DNA of 64,000 bases from Bacteroidota bacterium (lineage in GTDB: Bacteria > Bacteroidota > Bacteroidia > Chitinophagales > Saprospiraceae): assembly GCA_016124585.1 (NCBI GenBank), contig WGNL01000014.1, forward strand, positions 62,001 through 126,000. The letters are read 5' to 3'. Positions 56,716 to 64,000 of the stretch are shown here, in pieces. The notes below the pieces were generated by a model. That model saw nothing but the letters and a program-made list of their open reading frames with translations, made no database searches and was not told the origin of the DNA. Position numbers and translations under genes: made by a program. Within the stretch, counting starts at the first letter, position 1. Each line of letters begins with the position of its first letter.

Positions 56716-58430
56716 AAATAACCCGTATAAAACAATTCATGTTAATCCCTTGCTGTCTGATGTTTTTTGTTTTTAATCTAAAGACAGAAATAAGGGCACA
56801 AATTAGGTTTTCAGATGTGACAGAAGCTGCTGGTATCAGCCACCAATTTCGAGTGTATGAGGGTATGTTCGGCGGCGGTGCTTGTGTTTTTGACATCAAC
56901 AATGATGGTTACGAAGACCTCTATCTTACTTCAGGAATGAATAACGATCAACTACTGCTGAATCAGAAAGATGGCACTTTCAAGAATATTTTCGAAGGTA
57001 GCGGGCTGGAGTCGACCAATGAATATGCAACACAAGGGGTGTCAGGAGCCGATGTAAACCGTGATGGCTGGGTTGATTTATTTATCACTACAATCAACAA
57101 AAAAGGTAATAAGACCGGCATTCCCCGTGCGGAAAACTTACTGTTCATAAACAATGGCAATAATACTTTTAGAAATGCGACAAAAGAGTATGGTATAAAC
57201 GATTTATATTCCTTCAGCACGGGCGGCAGTTTTGGTGATTTTAATGCAGATGGGTATCCAGATTTATATGTCGGAAACTACTTCTTGGAATATGATGGGC
57301 CGTTGACTGAAATCAACGATGCAACAATCGTAAATGCAAGTAAAACAGCGGAGGGGTATTTGCTTTTGAATAAGGATGGAAAGCGTTTTAAAAATGTTTA
57401 CAAAGAATACGGACTGGACCACCGTGGTTTTGGTTTTGGTGGTGTTTTTACGGATTATGACAATGACGGTGATCAGGATTTATTCATAAATAATGATTTT
57501 GGCTATAAGGCAAAACCTAATTATTTGCTTCGCAATAATTATCCCAAAGAATCCTTCACTTATGTGGAAAAAGAGACGGGTATGGATTTGCGCATCAATG
57601 CTATGACCACTGCCGTCGGCGATTATGACAATAATGGCTATCTTGATTATTTTGTCACCAATATTAAGTTCAACCGGTTTATGGTAAACCAAGGTGCAGG
57701 AAAGCCCTATAAAGATATGTCAAAAGAATTGGGCATGTCCATGTTTACAATTAGTTGGGGGGCGAACTGGGCCGATTTTGACCAAGATGGTGACCTTGAC
57801 CTTTTTGTTTCCAATGGAGACTTAAACCCTAACTGTGTGCCCATGGGCGATTTCTTATTTGAAAATATAAATGGCCATTTTCAGGAAAATGCTCGTGCTG
57901 CTGGCATAAACGATTACGGTATGGGCCGAGGCTCAGTTGTCTTTGACTTCGATAATGATGGCGATATGGATGTACTTGTAGTCAATCAGAAGCCGATAAA
58001 AGATTATCCAATGCCGTCAATAACTAAGCTTTATCGAAACGATTCTACACACGGCAACTGGCTGAAAGTAGCCCTGGTGGGAACTCAAGCTGAAAAGCAT
58101 GGCATTGGGTCTAGGGTCAAAATCGTGCTTGGCAAGTCACAAATGATTCGGGAAATTGATGGCGGCGGCTCTAGTCACCTCTCCCAAAACTCCACGATAG
58201 CCCATTTTGGATTGGGCAATGCAACGGTCATTGATTCTGTTATTGTCACATGGACGGGTGGAAATCGGCAAGTGCTACTGAATCAAGCAGCCAATCAAAC
58301 GCTGACCGTTGTTGAAGTTGGTTCAATTAAAAAGAAACAATCCCCATATTATCTTGGCGCTATCTTTTTAGCACTATTTGTAGTTTTTTTAGTCTTAAAA
58401 CACCTCAAACCAAAATTTATAACAAGATAA
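56703..58430 (+). CDS. Second CRTAC1-type protein with C-terminal membrane helix
   Basis: A 575-residue exported protein with one FG-GAP/VCBS propeller (about 35-440, with loops such as DINNDGYEDLYLT, DFNADGYPDLYVG, DYDNDGDQDLFIN) followed by an ASPIC/UnbV domain (about 450-540, NWLKVALVGTQAEKHGIGSRV). A signal-type helix lies at residues 10-30 and a hydrophobic helix at about 547-567 (YYLGAIFLALFVVFLVL) before KPKF, so it is probably membrane-anchored, unlike its lipidated neighbour. Its start overlaps the haloperoxidase-type gene by 13 bp. The convergent 576-residue gene begins only 23 bp after its stop. Confidence 0.9.
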   Translation: MEKIKITRIKQFMLIPCCLMFFVFNLKTEIRAQIRFSDVTEAAGISHQFRVYEGMFGGGACVFDINNDGYEDLYLTSGMNNDQLLLNQKDGTFKNIFEGSGLESTNEYATQGVSGADVNRDGWVDLFITTINKKGNKTGIPRAENLLFINNGNNTFRNATKEYGINDLYSFSTGGSFGDFNADGYPDLYVGNYFLEYDGPLTEINDATIVNASKTAEGYLLLNKDGKRFKNVYKEYGLDHRGFGFGGVFTDYDNDGDQDLFINNDFGYKAKPNYLLRNNYPKESFTYVEKETGMDLRINAMTTAVGDYDNNGYLDYFVTNIKFNRFMVNQGAGKPYKDMSKELGMSMFTISWGANWADFDQDGDLDLFVSNGDLNPNCVPMGDFLFENINGHFQENARAAGINDYGMGRGSVVFDFDNDGDMDVLVVNQKPIKDYPMPSITKLYRNDSTHGNWLKVALVGTQAEKHGIGSRVKIVLGKSQMIREIDGGGSSHLSQNSTIAHFGLGNATVIDSVIVTWTGGNRQVLLNQAANQTLTVVEVGSIKKKQSPYYLGAIFLALFVVFLVLKHLKPKFITR

Positions 58431-58453
58431 TATGGAATGGTTATATTAACGTG

Positions 58454-60184
58454 TTATTTTTCATACCTATAGTCCACAGTCAATTCATTTGCCATTAAGA
58501 CCCCATTTGTGACAGTGAATTTGCTTCCTGTCGGAACATACACCAAAAGTCGGGCGTTGTTGGCAGTAATGTCAAAAGTAACATTGCCGCTTACATTAGT
58601 TTTTAATATTACTCGATTCACGGCGTCATATATGTCAACAGGTAGTTCTCCAATATTGGTGGTCACATTTTTCACTTCAGAATATGGATTGTAAAAAAGA
58701 TAGGTCGGATAAGCTTTTTGTTTCAAATACATATCCGTCGCAACGCAATCAACCTGTAATATACGTTCCACATTCGTTGGCTGAATAATGGCTCCAAATA
58801 TACCCACATGCCCACTTCCATATACGGAAAACATAGTCTCCTGCGGCATGCCCGGTGCCCAAAGCGGGCCGTCACCCTGCGCCAATGGCGTAATCCCTTT
58901 GTAAGCCTCATAAGATGGTTCTTTGATAAGCCCCTCGTAAGCAATGCAGTTTTTGGTGATGGCTTTCAAATTTGGCAGCGCCTGAAGTGAATCAGGAATT
59001 TCGTTTGGGTAAAACAGGCGTGCAGCATTGGCAGCATTCAGCATCAGCTTTCCAACGGCACGGGCGTAACGCTGGTCATACCGAAGCATCGCTGTCAGTG
59101 GCCAGGCCAGGTCAAAAGTGTTCATGCAAAAGCCATAGCCGCCCCGGTCAATCGTGCTGCCAGCGATGCCGCTGACGTCGTAGCCACCCCAATTCCCGAC
59201 GACTACACCCCAGCCTTCACGCCCTACGGCATCGCCGTCCAAGGCCCAATTCAGGAATTTTTGCACCTCATAATTCTCGCCCGCTTCAGCATTCAAACGG
59301 GCGGCCATGTAAGCGCCGAAAGGCATGAACATTTCATAATTGCGGTTCTCTTTTTGGGCTGCCAATACTGTCAAGGCATTTTTGGCAGCTTTTAAATATT
59401 TTTCATCCCCGAATTTTTGATAGGCCCCATATAAAATAAACGAATAGCCCGCTGCCACATCTTCTTGTGTTGGGATGTGGTTTTTACCGGGCTGCATATT
59501 TTTAAAATCGAAGTAGGAATAGCTGTAATTATTGCCCAATATGGAGTCGGATTTATAAAACTGCTCCGCTATGGTGCGCTGTAATTCATCGAATCCCGGC
59601 TCCTTTGGATAATAATTTGCAACGGCATAAAACAGCACATTATTAAACACGTCATACCAATAATCATTGCCATATCCGCCGCCTATATGCGCACTTTCAT
59701 TGGTGAAATTCTGTATGATATTCCAACCACTGTCCTTATTGAAATAATTGCGGAGCATGCCCACATAATCGTGGCCGTCTTGATTGCTTTTGTCTATCCC
59801 CATCAACGTGGCACCGAGGATAGCTCCTTGTGAACCAAGTGCTTCGTGGTTCTGTCCATTATTAACATTCGGGCCTTCCCGCACGTCACCGATGGCGGTA
59901 TAAATCCCAAAGGTTGTTTCCTTGAAATTATGCCCCGTGGAGTCTAGCCATATCAGTGGCAGATGTTCTCCTTTTTGACCAAAATCAAAAACATATTGGT
60001 CGAACTCCAAGGCGGTTTGCTTCCAGTCTTTTAAATGGTAAGGCTCTGGCAAATTGGGCATTTGCTCAATGCGGGAGACGGCCACTTGCTCCACAGCTTT
60101 TCCCGAAGGAGCAAAAGAAGTCGAGGTTTTACAGGAGAAAAAACCAAGGAATAATAGGATTAGGATAGGTGTATTCTTAGTCAT
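58454..60184 (-). CDS. Unrecognised lipoprotein, probably alpha/alpha-barrel then beta-sandwich
   Basis: No family confidently recognised. The 576-residue protein has a lipoprotein signal ending GFFSC with Cys18. Residues about 50-450 look helical with many aromatic positions (FNNVLFYAVANYYPKE, GYSFILYGAYQKFGDEKYLKAA, AARLNAEAGENYEVQKFLNWAL), as in alpha/alpha-toroid glycan-processing enzymes. The last 100 residues (YLFYNPYSEVKNVTT to VDYRYEK) look like a beta-sandwich. It is followed on the same strand by an MFS transporter and GH130 upstream of it, suggesting a carbohydrate role, which is inference. Confidence 0.75.
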   Translation of the reverse strand: MTKNTPILILLFLGFFSCKTSTSFAPSGKAVEQVAVSRIEQMPNLPEPYHLKDWKQTALEFDQYVFDFGQKGEHLPLIWLDSTGHNFKETTFGIYTAIGDVREGPNVNNGQNHEALGSQGAILGATLMGIDKSNQDGHDYVGMLRNYFNKDSGWNIIQNFTNESAHIGGGYGNDYWYDVFNNVLFYAVANYYPKEPGFDELQRTIAEQFYKSDSILGNNYSYSYFDFKNMQPGKNHIPTQEDVAAGYSFILYGAYQKFGDEKYLKAAKNALTVLAAQKENRNYEMFMPFGAYMAARLNAEAGENYEVQKFLNWALDGDAVGREGWGVVVGNWGGYDVSGIAGSTIDRGGYGFCMNTFDLAWPLTAMLRYDQRYARAVGKLMLNAANAARLFYPNEIPDSLQALPNLKAITKNCIAYEGLIKEPSYEAYKGITPLAQGDGPLWAPGMPQETMFSVYGSGHVGIFGAIIQPTNVERILQVDCVATDMYLKQKAYPTYLFYNPYSEVKNVTTNIGELPVDIYDAVNRVILKTNVSGNVTFDITANNARLLVYVPTGSKFTVTNGVLMANELTVDYRYEK

Positions 60185-60226
60185 TTTACCATTTCTGAGT
60201 TAAAAAAATTAGGCAAAGAAAAGCGG

Positions 60227-61477
60227 TCATTCGGCATTTTTCATTTCTGGCTCATTCAAGATGTTTTTCATCATGAACCAACCCATAAAATGGACAATAG
60301 CAATTACCAGTAACGCATACCGCAAGGCCACATAATCACTGATATACCTAGCCAATAAAATAAATAAACCACAGCCAAATAACCGTCCAATGTACAAACC
60401 AAATTCATGGTTCAGGATATAGGCAAATGCATTGCGGTCTTCCTTTGCAGCCACGACATCAATCACTTTTAATTGTGTCGGGAAATACGCCATATCTAGC
60501 AATGGGCGGGCAAATAATAAACAGACCATAAATAGGATAACACCCATAGCTGAATACAATCCAGCATTAAACAAAGCGCCCAAAACAAACAGCGAACAAG
60601 CCACTAAATAAATGGCCAATCGGTGCTTTGGAAATGATACTCTGCCGAGGATATACAACAATATGGCCGATAATGCTGCCGCTATTCCCTGTATCAAACC
60701 TAACGAACCCTCTTTACCCACCAAAGTAAGCACCAACATGGTTGGAGCGGTGACGATATATCCCTGCGCCACGCCTTTAAGTGAGGCCAAGGCCATCATT
60801 TTGTTCCAAAGCCGATCGAACTTAAAAAACAGGAAAGGTGCCCGTTTCGGATTCTGAAAATTACCCCGGTGTACAAGCACCGATGCCAGTGCCGACAGTG
60901 CAAATACAAAGGCCGTCAGGCAATAATACGCCACGTTCACATTGCCGCCAAACCACCCATTTGCCTCGGTGGAAGCAATGAAAGCACCTGCGGCCATTGG
61001 TACGACGATGCCTGTGACGGTGTAAAAAAACGTCTCTATACCGTAATAGTAATTTCGGTTATCATCCTTGGTGGTGTTCAGGGCGAGGAAGTCCCTATTT
61101 GCCCAGAAAAAGCCATACGATAAACCCATGATAAGCCCTGCTACGAACACCCCAGCAGTATCTAATTTGGGCAGCATCATCATGGCTGTAAGGGATATGC
61201 CGGATAGCAACATACCAAATGCATATAACCGTGCGATGGGCATATATTTCAGCAAATATCCATTAATGGCAAAAGTCAGCGGAATGCCTGTATATACTGC
61301 CAATTGGAAGATGACGACGAGCGATAAATCACTCGAATTCCGCATGATATATGCTCCGACAAATAACTCAATTATGGGAATTACCAGCCCATATATGAGG
61401 TTGGTCAGCAACAACATCCGCATGCCCAGCGGGTGGGATTTAAAAAAGCTGATTTCTGTCGTCAGTTTATGCAGCAT
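60227..61477 (-). CDS. MFS transporter, probably sugar uptake
   Basis: An inner-membrane major-facilitator protein of 416 residues with about twelve hydrophobic segments. It overlaps the GH130 gene by 11 bp, so the two are translationally coupled and the transporter presumably brings in the GH130 substrate or a related disaccharide. In Bacteroidota mannan-use loci, an MFS permease next to GH130 imports mannosyl-glucose-type disaccharides; this analogy supports but does not prove the role here. The start is ATG 61477. Confidence 0.9.
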   Translation of the reverse strand: MLHKLTTEISFFKSHPLGMRMLLLTNLIYGLVIPIIELFVGAYIMRNSSDLSLVVIFQLAVYTGIPLTFAINGYLLKYMPIARLYAFGMLLSGISLTAMMMLPKLDTAGVFVAGLIMGLSYGFFWANRDFLALNTTKDDNRNYYYGIETFFYTVTGIVVPMAAGAFIASTEANGWFGGNVNVAYYCLTAFVFALSALASVLVHRGNFQNPKRAPFLFFKFDRLWNKMMALASLKGVAQGYIVTAPTMLVLTLVGKEGSLGLIQGIAAALSAILLYILGRVSFPKHRLAIYLVACSLFVLGALFNAGLYSAMGVILFMVCLLFARPLLDMAYFPTQLKVIDVVAAKEDRNAFAYILNHEFGLYIGRLFGCGLFILLARYISDYVALRYALLVIAIVHFMGWFMMKNILNEPEMKNAE

Positions 61478-62528
61478 GTGTTGCGGTGGTTAAAATGTCA
61501 GATAATATCTTTTCAATGGAAAGCTTTGCGCCGCATATCACCTCATCGGAAGCGCCGTAGTACATGGTTATTTCATCACCATCTATTAAGTGCCCATTCG
61601 TGAAAACAACGTTGCCGAAGAAGCCAGTTTTTTCATAAGTCTCAGTTGGTTCCATGAGCGGCTCTTGTGAACGGGCGAGCACTTTGGTGGGGTCTTCCAA
61701 ATCGAGCAGCGCCGCACCAAGGCAGTAGCGGTGATGGTGGTCGGCTCCGTGATAAATCATGAGCCAACCTTCCTCCGTTTTGATGGGGGCTGCTCCAGCG
61801 CCTACTCTTGCGCTGTCCCACATGCCGGATCGGGTGTGTAAAATGCAATGGTGTTTTCCCCAATGCAGCATATCCTTCGAAGCAGCGACCCAGATGAAAT
61901 TACCGCCCAAGTCCACCCCAGAAGGACGGTGCAGGCAGTAGTAACTATCGCCGATTTTTTCCTCAAAAAGCGCACAATCTTTATTGTGCGGCGGCAAAAT
62001 CATGCCTTCCCGGGAGAAGTTTTTCCAGTTGGTAGTGCGCATCAAGCCAACACCGACGCCACTTTCCGATACCTGGGTGTAGGTCAGGTGATAAACGCCA
62101 TCGATGAGGCTGACCCGACAATCCTCGATGCCGAAAGTCTCGAGCGGACCATTGCCGAAAATCTTGGTCGGCTGGCCTTCTGGCTCATAAAAATTCACGC
62201 CATCATCGCTGCAAACAAGCCGCAGATGTGAAATCGTGGTCAAATAAGTATTACCCTTGTAGTTTACCATCCTCGCATCTGACAAATCCAAATCAGGGTC
62301 AGATTTGTCAAATTCCATGATGGTATAACCACCGTCCATTTTCATCACAGGGAATGAAATCATGCCATCTTTTTGAACGGGCCTTTCGGCCACCCGCAAT
62401 AGTAGCCATGTTTTTCCATTATAGGAAAACACGCCGGGATTGAGCACACATTCCACCACCAAACTGGGCTGACTGGGGACAATATCTTTTGTGCTTAGGA
62501 TTGGGTTTTGTGTAAATCTAGTTGGCAT
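61467..62528 (-). CDS. GH130 beta-mannoside phosphorylase family
   Basis: A cytoplasmic phosphorylase of glycoside hydrolase family 130, which cleaves beta-mannosidic bonds with phosphate. The 353-residue protein forms a five-bladed propeller pattern. The general acid is expected at Asp136 in GIEDCRV; other family blocks are VVECVLNPGVF, TTISHLRLVCSDDG, RPSGVDLGGNFIWVA and MIYHGAD. The activity (mannosylglucose, mannobiose or mannosyl-GlcNAc) cannot be fixed by sight. It overlaps the MFS gene by 11 bp and is preceded by a large type IX-secreted protein. Start ATG 62528. Confidence 0.92.
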   Translation of the reverse strand: MPTRFTQNPILSTKDIVPSQPSLVVECVLNPGVFSYNGKTWLLLRVAERPVQKDGMISFPVMKMDGGYTIMEFDKSDPDLDLSDARMVNYKGNTYLTTISHLRLVCSDDGVNFYEPEGQPTKIFGNGPLETFGIEDCRVSLIDGVYHLTYTQVSESGVGVGLMRTTNWKNFSREGMILPPHNKDCALFEEKIGDSYYCLHRPSGVDLGGNFIWVAASKDMLHWGKHHCILHTRSGMWDSARVGAGAAPIKTEEGWLMIYHGADHHHRYCLGAALLDLEDPTKVLARSQEPLMEPTETYEKTGFFGNVVFTNGHLIDGDEITMYYGASDEVICGAKLSIEKILSDILTTATHAA

Positions 62529-62626
62529 AACGATTTTGATTGGGTTAATAAAATGATAGAGTTGATAAAGGCTCGTGCCGAAGTACTGACCCTTACCAAC
62601 TTATCAACCTTATTTACCAACTTATT

Positions 62627-64000
62627 TTACTGCTTGTCAAATTTCACGGAGCCGAGGTTTTTACCACCCAATACGAAATTGAGGAAGTAAGAACCAGTAG
62701 CATATTTGCTCACGTCCACGTTGAACTGTCCGCTAGACAATTCTCCTTTTTCAAAACGGAGGTCGCCTACTTGCCTGCCTTCCACATCGAAAACCCGCAC
62801 GAGCAGTGGCTGTAGGTTGTTGAAACTATGTTTCACCAAAAGCTCTGACGTCGTCGGGTTTGGATAAACCGCTTTCACCACGCTGCCCAAGTAAGCGCTC
62901 AACTCCTCCGTACCTGTGGTCGTACCTGCATTGAAAAGATTGGAAACCTCCGCAGGTGTCAGCGCTTTATTGTAAAATTTCACCTCATCCAGTGCGCCAT
63001 TGAAGTATTGGCCGCCCTCAATTGGGTTGTTGCCCATGCCCAGCGGATAGCTGGTGCTGTTCAGCGTTCCAGCCGCTGGCAGGTTGTTCACTTCTTCACC
63101 GTCGAGGTAGATGATGTCGTTCGTGCCATCGTGTACCATCGTCACGTACCACCAGTTGCCGACCACCAATTCATTGCCATCCTTCGAGTCCATGTCGTGG
63201 ATAAAATTGTCGGAAACAGCATTGTGGCTGTTTGTTGTCCAAACGATTTTCTGGTGCTGCGGCAAGGAGATTTTGCAGCGCTGGCTCCAGTGGCCAAAAT
63301 CAATGACGTAAGCTTCGGCGTCCGTACTTACCGCATCTGGACGGATCCAAAAACTGATGGTCGCATAATCTGAAATCAACTGCACGGCATTGGGTGCCAA
63401 TACGGAATCCTGCATCCCATCAAATTTGATGGCCTGATTGCCAGTGCCGTTCGGGTGCGTGACTGGAATATAGGTTGGATTACCACCTGCTATGCCGTGG
63501 TTGGCGTATGGTGTGGCGTCATTGGCGTTTCCGTCAAATTTGTACCAAGCCACCAAGCCCGGTTCGGAAGTAGCGATTTCAGCATCCGTACCAACGGTGA
63601 TTTCTGAAATAGTCGAATTATTGCCGGCAAGGTCAAAGGCATAGATTTCAAAAGTATAATCCGTTTCAGCATCCAAGCCATTTACCAACACCGAAGTTGC
63701 CGTGCCGGGGAGGCTGTCAAAGTAAACGCCATCTACCGAAACCACATAGCCAGCTACAATCACATCATCCGTAGAAGCATCCCAAGAAAGCAACACAGAG
63801 TGCGAGCCAGTCGTAGCCGAGAGGTTGCCTGGTGCAGTCGGTGGGGTAACATCTGGCGTCTGGTCTGGACCAGTCGTCACGAACAAAGAAGACCAAAGCG
63901 ACTCATTGCCTTCTTCGTCAACAGCAGATACAGCGAACTCAAACTGCGTCAGTGGCGTGAGTGCCAACAGGTCAGCGGATGTATTAGCAGTGGTAAGCAC
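62627..64000 (-). CDS. Type IX-secreted protein with FnIII and LamG domains (5' end outside window)
   Basis: Only the last 457 residues are in the window; the gene continues beyond 64000. Residues visible include one fibronectin type III fragment at the edge, a complete FnIII domain (PTAPGNLSATTGSHSVLLSW) and a LamG/concanavalin-type domain (about 150-350, GLVAWYKFDGNANDATPYANHG to EVKFYNKALTPAEVSNLF). The C-terminus is a type A sorting signal (VKAVYPNPTTSELLVKHSF to GSVKFDKQ). It should be secreted through the type IX system and bind a glycan. It probably precedes GH130 in the same transcription unit, with a 98-bp gap of TACCAACTTAT-like repeats. Confidence 0.9.
   Translation of the reverse strand: MLTTANTSADLLALTPLTQFEFAVSAVDEEGNESLWSSLFVTTGPDQTPDVTPPTAPGNLSATTGSHSVLLSWDASTDDVIVAGYVVSVDGVYFDSLPGTATSVLVNGLDAETDYTFEIYAFDLAGNNSTISEITVGTDAEIATSEPGLVAWYKFDGNANDATPYANHGIAGGNPTYIPVTHPNGTGNQAIKFDGMQDSVLAPNAVQLISDYATISFWIRPDAVSTDAEAYVIDFGHWSQRCKISLPQHQKIVWTTNSHNAVSDNFIHDMDSKDGNELVVGNWWYVTMVHDGTNDIIYLDGEEVNNLPAAGTLNSTSYPLGMGNNPIEGGQYFNGALDEVKFYNKALTPAEVSNLFNAGTTTGTEELSAYLGSVVKAVYPNPTTSELLVKHSFNNLQPLLVRVFDVEGRQVGDLRFEKGELSSGQFNVDVSKYATGSYFLNFVLGGKNLGSVKFDKQ

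Overview
The window is chromosomal DNA of a free-living member of the Bacteroidota, most likely of the Saprospiria type. The evidence is a SusC/SusD pair, two kinds of type IX secretion C-terminal signals, a PorP/SprF protein, a very large HYR/Ig-type adhesin, many Bacteroidota-style -7 boxes (TAnnTTTG), weak ribosome binding sites and a fabH-efp-accB-accC run. No rRNA, tRNA, CRISPR array, transposase or integrase was recognised, and species-level placement is inference.

From 1 to 12.9 kb lie mostly housekeeping genes: a mevalonate decarboxylase cut by the left edge, an orphan membrane histidine kinase, a repeat-rich non-coding kilobase, a frameshifted FRG-domain gene, then gcvP, aroB, kmo, a first lspA, an acyltransferase E2 and pcm. 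From 13 to 15.7 kb is an AT-rich insert of three unrecognised genes, one with a striking 14-residue repeat. From 16 to 25.3 kb are fatty-acid and translation genes (accC, accB, efp, fabH), nadD, two unrelated alkyl-adenine glycosylases facing each other, an SDR enzyme and an MlaE/MlaF lipid transporter. From 25.3 to 28.1 kb are a second lspA, dksA and a TPR protein.

From 28.6 to 41.3 kb is the cell-surface block: a GH73 glucosaminidase, a 2395-residue type IX adhesin, PorP/SprF, an OmpA/propeller protein and a DUF1080 protein. From 41.4 to 46.3 kb are ybeY, an anti-sigma-like ATPase, a giant PIG-L deacetylase and a fatty acid desaturase. From 46.7 to 64 kb is a nutrient-acquisition region: SusC, SusD, two CRTAC1-type FG-GAP/ASPIC proteins bracketing a vanadium-haloperoxidase-type enzyme, an unrecognised lipoprotein, an MFS transporter overlapping a GH130 phosphorylase, and a LamG/type IX secreted protein cut by the right edge.

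Two kinds of non-coding structure are the most unusual content. First, two unrelated-looking arrays with an exact 21-bp period (about 3060-3290 and 15931-16108). The first is bracketed by a pair of about 100-bp direct repeats that can each form a hairpin. Second, a recurring architecture in which gaps between genes hold a short oligomer array followed by its own inverted copy (12.1, 17.5, 18.8, 21.2 and 37.2 kb, with related long inverted repeats at 7.6 and 10.7 kb). The oligomer differs every time. One such oligomer run has apparently entered the aroB coding sequence.
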